Assembly (NCBI RefSeq): GCF_900130125.1
Contig: NZ_FQXY01000010.1
Location: forward strand, 1,240,001-1,304,000
Direction of reading: 5' to 3'
From: Bacteroides congonensis
GTDB lineage: Bacteria > Bacteroidota > Bacteroidia > Bacteroidales > Bacteroidaceae
DNA: 64,000 nt
In this document: one piece after another, positions 61,566-64,000 of the stretch
Layout of the letters: the number at the start of each line of letters is the position of its first letter
How positions within the stretch are numbered: position 1 is the first letter of the stretch
The notes under the pieces: model-generated
What the model was told of the DNA's origin: nothing
Databases searched by the model: none
Seen by the model: the letters and a program-made list of their open reading frames with translations, nothing else
Position numbers and translations under genes: made by a program

Positions 61566-64000
61566 ATGGTAAAGAAAAGTATTTTTTTACACTTGAAGAA
61601 AAGACTTAAGCTTTTTTGCATTATAAATGTCTTTTTTATAATTCCATTTTCCTCATTCGGTACTAATTCTATTCGTTGGAATTCCGAAGAAGATCTATTC
61701 TCGGTACAATATGAGAATGCTACAGTTAAAGATATTCTAGATTATATTGAAAAACATAGTAAGTATATTTTTATTTACTCTGCTAATGTTCAAAGAAATC
61801 TGAATAATAAAGTCTCCATTTCAGTTTCCAATAAGAAAATAGATGTTGTCTTAAAAGAATTGTTTTCTGAGACAGGACTGAGTTATAAAGTGTCAGGAAG
61901 ACAGATTACAATTTCAGTTCCAGAAGCTCCTAAGGTACAGCAGACTACACAACAGAAAGGTATAAAGGTAACAGGTAACGTTTCAGATGAAAAAGGCGAG
62001 CCGTTAATTGGTGTAACAATCATTTTGAAGAATGATTCTACAGTGCATTCATTAACAGATATGAATGGTAATTACAGTATTATTGTTCCTATGAGAAAGT
62101 CAGTACTCTCTTTCCGTTATATTGGTTTTGTACCAAAAGAAGAAATTGTTGATAACCGGAAAGTTGTTAACGTACAGATGGTAGAGGATGTAGGTCAGTT
62201 AGATGAAGTAGTAGTGGTTGCTTACGGTGCACAAAAAAAAGAATCGGTGGTCGGTTCTATTACTACATTGGCGCCTGAGAAGTTGAAAGTTTCTACAAGT
62301 CGTTCATTGAGTAATAATTTAGCCGGTGTTGTTTCAGGTGTGCTTGCTGTACAGCGTTCCGGTGAGCCGGGCTATGATAACTCTACCTTTTGGATTCGTG
62401 GTATCAGTACATTTGGGAAAGCAGGTGGAGACCCTTTGGTCTTAGTGGATGGTATTGAGCGTGATTTGAATAATATTGATCCAGAGGAGATTGAATCTTT
62501 TTCTGTATTGAAGGATGCTGCTGCAAGTGCTGTTTATGGTGTGCGCGGTGCTAATGGTGTAGTGCTTATTAACACGAAACGTGGGCAGGTTGGTAAGCCG
62601 CGTGTTGTGGTAAAGAGTGAATTTTCTTTTACTCAACCGGTTAAATTGCCTGAATATATTGGAGCAGCTGATTATATGCAAGTATTGGATGATGCCTTGA
62701 TTGATACCGGACAGTCTCCTATGTATGCTGATAGAATCGCAAAGACTCGTTCTGGATATGATCCTGATTTATATCCGGATGTTGATTGGATTGATGCAAT
62801 TTCTAAAGATAATGCATCTAATCAACGCGTGAGTGTCGATATCTCAGGAGGTACGGAGCGTCTGCGCTATTCGTTTGTTGCAGCAGTTTTTAATGAGCAG
62901 GGCATTTTGCAACGAGACAAGAAGCAAGAATGGGATCCTTCTATCAAATTACAGCGATATAATGTTCGTTCAAATGTTGATTTAAAACTTTCTCCGACCA
63001 CTCAATTGCGCTTTAATATTGGTGGCTATTTACAGGACCGTAATTCTACTACTCAAGATGTTAGCTTGATTTTTAGTCGTGCATTCCGGGCTGTTCCTTT
63101 TACATTTCCTGCGCAGTATTCTTCAGGAGAAATGGCTGGAACGGAAGAAGGTAATGTTTGGGCAATGGCTACTCAAAGTGGCTATCAACGTACAAGTGCG
63201 AGTAAAATTGAAACATTGTTTTCATTGGAACAGGATTTGAAGTTTATAACACCGGGTTTAAAAGTTAAAGGTGTATTTTCTTTTGACCGTTATTCAAGTG
63301 GTACAGTGAAACGTTCAAAAACACCGGAATATTATAACGCTGCTACATCCCGAAACGAAGAAGGAGAACTTGTTCTGACAAAAAAGCAAAACGGTAGTAA
63401 TTTCTTGGGTTATGATAAATCTGCTGATTATGGGAATAAGAGTGTGTATATGGAGGCAAGCCTGATGTATGATCATACATTTGCAGAAAAACATGCAGTT
63501 TCCGGTTTGCTTTTATTTAATCGCCGTAATTACGATAAAGGTGAGAAATTGCCATATCGTACTCAGGGATTGGCAGGACGTGCTTCTTATACTTATGGTG
63601 GAAAATACATAGCTGAATTTAATTTTGGTTATAATGGTTCTGAAAATTTTGCTAAAGGTAAGCGATACGGTTTTTTCCCATCGGGAGCAATTGGTTGGAT
63701 TGTATCTGAAGAATCATTTATGCAGCCAATGAGAAATATTATTTCAAAGTTGAAATTACGTGCTTCTTATGGACAGACAGGTAATGCAAACTTGTCAGGA
63801 CGTCGTTTTGCTTATCTTTCTACCATATTAGATGATTATGAGACTTTGAAGTTGTATAAATGGGGAGTAGAGTCCGGATATTCAAAAAATGGTATGGCAG
63901 AAGGAGAGTTTGCGGTTTCGGACTTAACATGGGAAATTGTAAATAAAGCTAATATCGGTTTAGAATTAGGCTTGTTGAAAGGTTTGGTCGATTTACAGGT
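61566..64000 (+). CDS. SusC-like TonB-dependent transporter with STN signalling domain (partial, 3' end off the right edge)
   Basis: Translated by hand; at least 811 codons, open at the edge. Signal region MVKKSIFLHLKKRLKLFCII to about residue 33, then an STN domain (about 45-115: FSVQYENATVKDILDYIEKH, then VSISVSNKKIDVVLKELFSE), a carboxypeptidase-regulatory-like domain (about 133-210: KVTGNVSDEKGEPLIGVTII), the VVVVAYGAQKKESVVGSI TonB-box region, the plug (FWIRGISTFGKAGGDPLVLV, then DGIERDLNNIDPEEIES) and the first part of the barrel. The STN domain is absent from both SusC copies of the main PUL and fits the adjacent FecR and ECF sigma pair. A susD is expected just beyond the window. Confidence 0.93.
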   Translation, partial: MVKKSIFLHLKKRLKLFCIINVFFIIPFSSFGTNSIRWNSEEDLFSVQYENATVKDILDYIEKHSKYIFIYSANVQRNLNNKVSISVSNKKIDVVLKELFSETGLSYKVSGRQITISVPEAPKVQQTTQQKGIKVTGNVSDEKGEPLIGVTIILKNDSTVHSLTDMNGNYSIIVPMRKSVLSFRYIGFVPKEEIVDNRKVVNVQMVEDVGQLDEVVVVAYGAQKKESVVGSITTLAPEKLKVSTSRSLSNNLAGVVSGVLAVQRSGEPGYDNSTFWIRGISTFGKAGGDPLVLVDGIERDLNNIDPEEIESFSVLKDAAASAVYGVRGANGVVLINTKRGQVGKPRVVVKSEFSFTQPVKLPEYIGAADYMQVLDDALIDTGQSPMYADRIAKTRSGYDPDLYPDVDWIDAISKDNASNQRVSVDISGGTERLRYSFVAAVFNEQGILQRDKKQEWDPSIKLQRYNVRSNVDLKLSPTTQLRFNIGGYLQDRNSTTQDVSLIFSRAFRAVPFTFPAQYSSGEMAGTEEGNVWAMATQSGYQRTSASKIETLFSLEQDLKFITPGLKVKGVFSFDRYSSGTVKRSKTPEYYNAATSRNEEGELVLTKKQNGSNFLGYDKSADYGNKSVYMEASLMYDHTFAEKHAVSGLLLFNRRNYDKGEKLPYRTQGLAGRASYTYGGKYIAEFNFGYNGSENFAKGKRYGFFPSGAIGWIVSEESFMQPMRNIISKLKLRASYGQTGNANLSGRRFAYLSTILDDYETLKLYKWGVESGYSKNGMAEGEFAVSDLTWEIVNKANIGLELGLLKGLVDLQ

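Overview
The window is chromosomal DNA from a gut Bacteroides (order Bacteroidales). Three things point to this: tandem SusC/SusD pairs, a hybrid two-component regulator, and promoters of the Bacteroides type, with a TAnnTTTG box at -7 in front of most transcription units. The species cannot be fixed from the sequence alone.

Region 1 (1-4644, all minus strand) is the end of a surface-polysaccharide cluster: a Wzx-type flippase, a GT2 glycosyltransferase, a fused cytidylyltransferase/short-chain dehydrogenase that closely resembles Haemophilus Bcs1/Acs1 (CDP-ribitol synthesis), and a LicD-family phosphotransferase that runs off the left edge. Together they suggest that a ribitol-phosphate group is added to a surface glycan. 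Region 2 (4722-10097) is mostly housekeeping: metG, a long intergenic stretch with a 44-bp tandem repeat and a truncated HU-like gene, and an ADP-forming acyl-CoA synthetase.

Region 3 (10194-49227) is a large polysaccharide utilization locus (PUL). It has a hybrid two-component sensor/regulator (HTCS) and an AraC regulator; a sugar-isomerase-like protein with a GH99-like (WbsX) protein; two tandem GH115 alpha-glucuronidases; and an eight-gene operon (DUF1735 lipoprotein, SusC/SusD twice, a surface lipoprotein with an FGE-like domain, GH43, sulfatase). A further operon follows (two WbsX/GH99-like proteins, GH43, GH127 beta-L-arabinofuranosidase, an unrecognised 679-residue secreted protein), then a GH2 enzyme. 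Four promoters in this region, including that of the HTCS itself, carry the same 21-bp direct repeat at an identical distance (57 and 36 bp) from the -7 box. This is probably the operator through which the HTCS controls the locus. The enzyme set implies a branched, uronic-acid- and arabinose-bearing, possibly sulfated glycan.

Region 4 (49228-59457) holds a candidate structured small RNA, comM, a thioredoxin-fold lipoprotein that lacks the redox cysteines, an abundant-type TPR/OmpA-like lipoprotein, xerD divergent from aroQ, then pyk, an O-methyltransferase, rbfA and a LolC/E-type permease. Region 5 (59582-64000) opens a second PUL of the ECF sigma/FecR anti-sigma/SusC-with-STN type, cut by the right edge.
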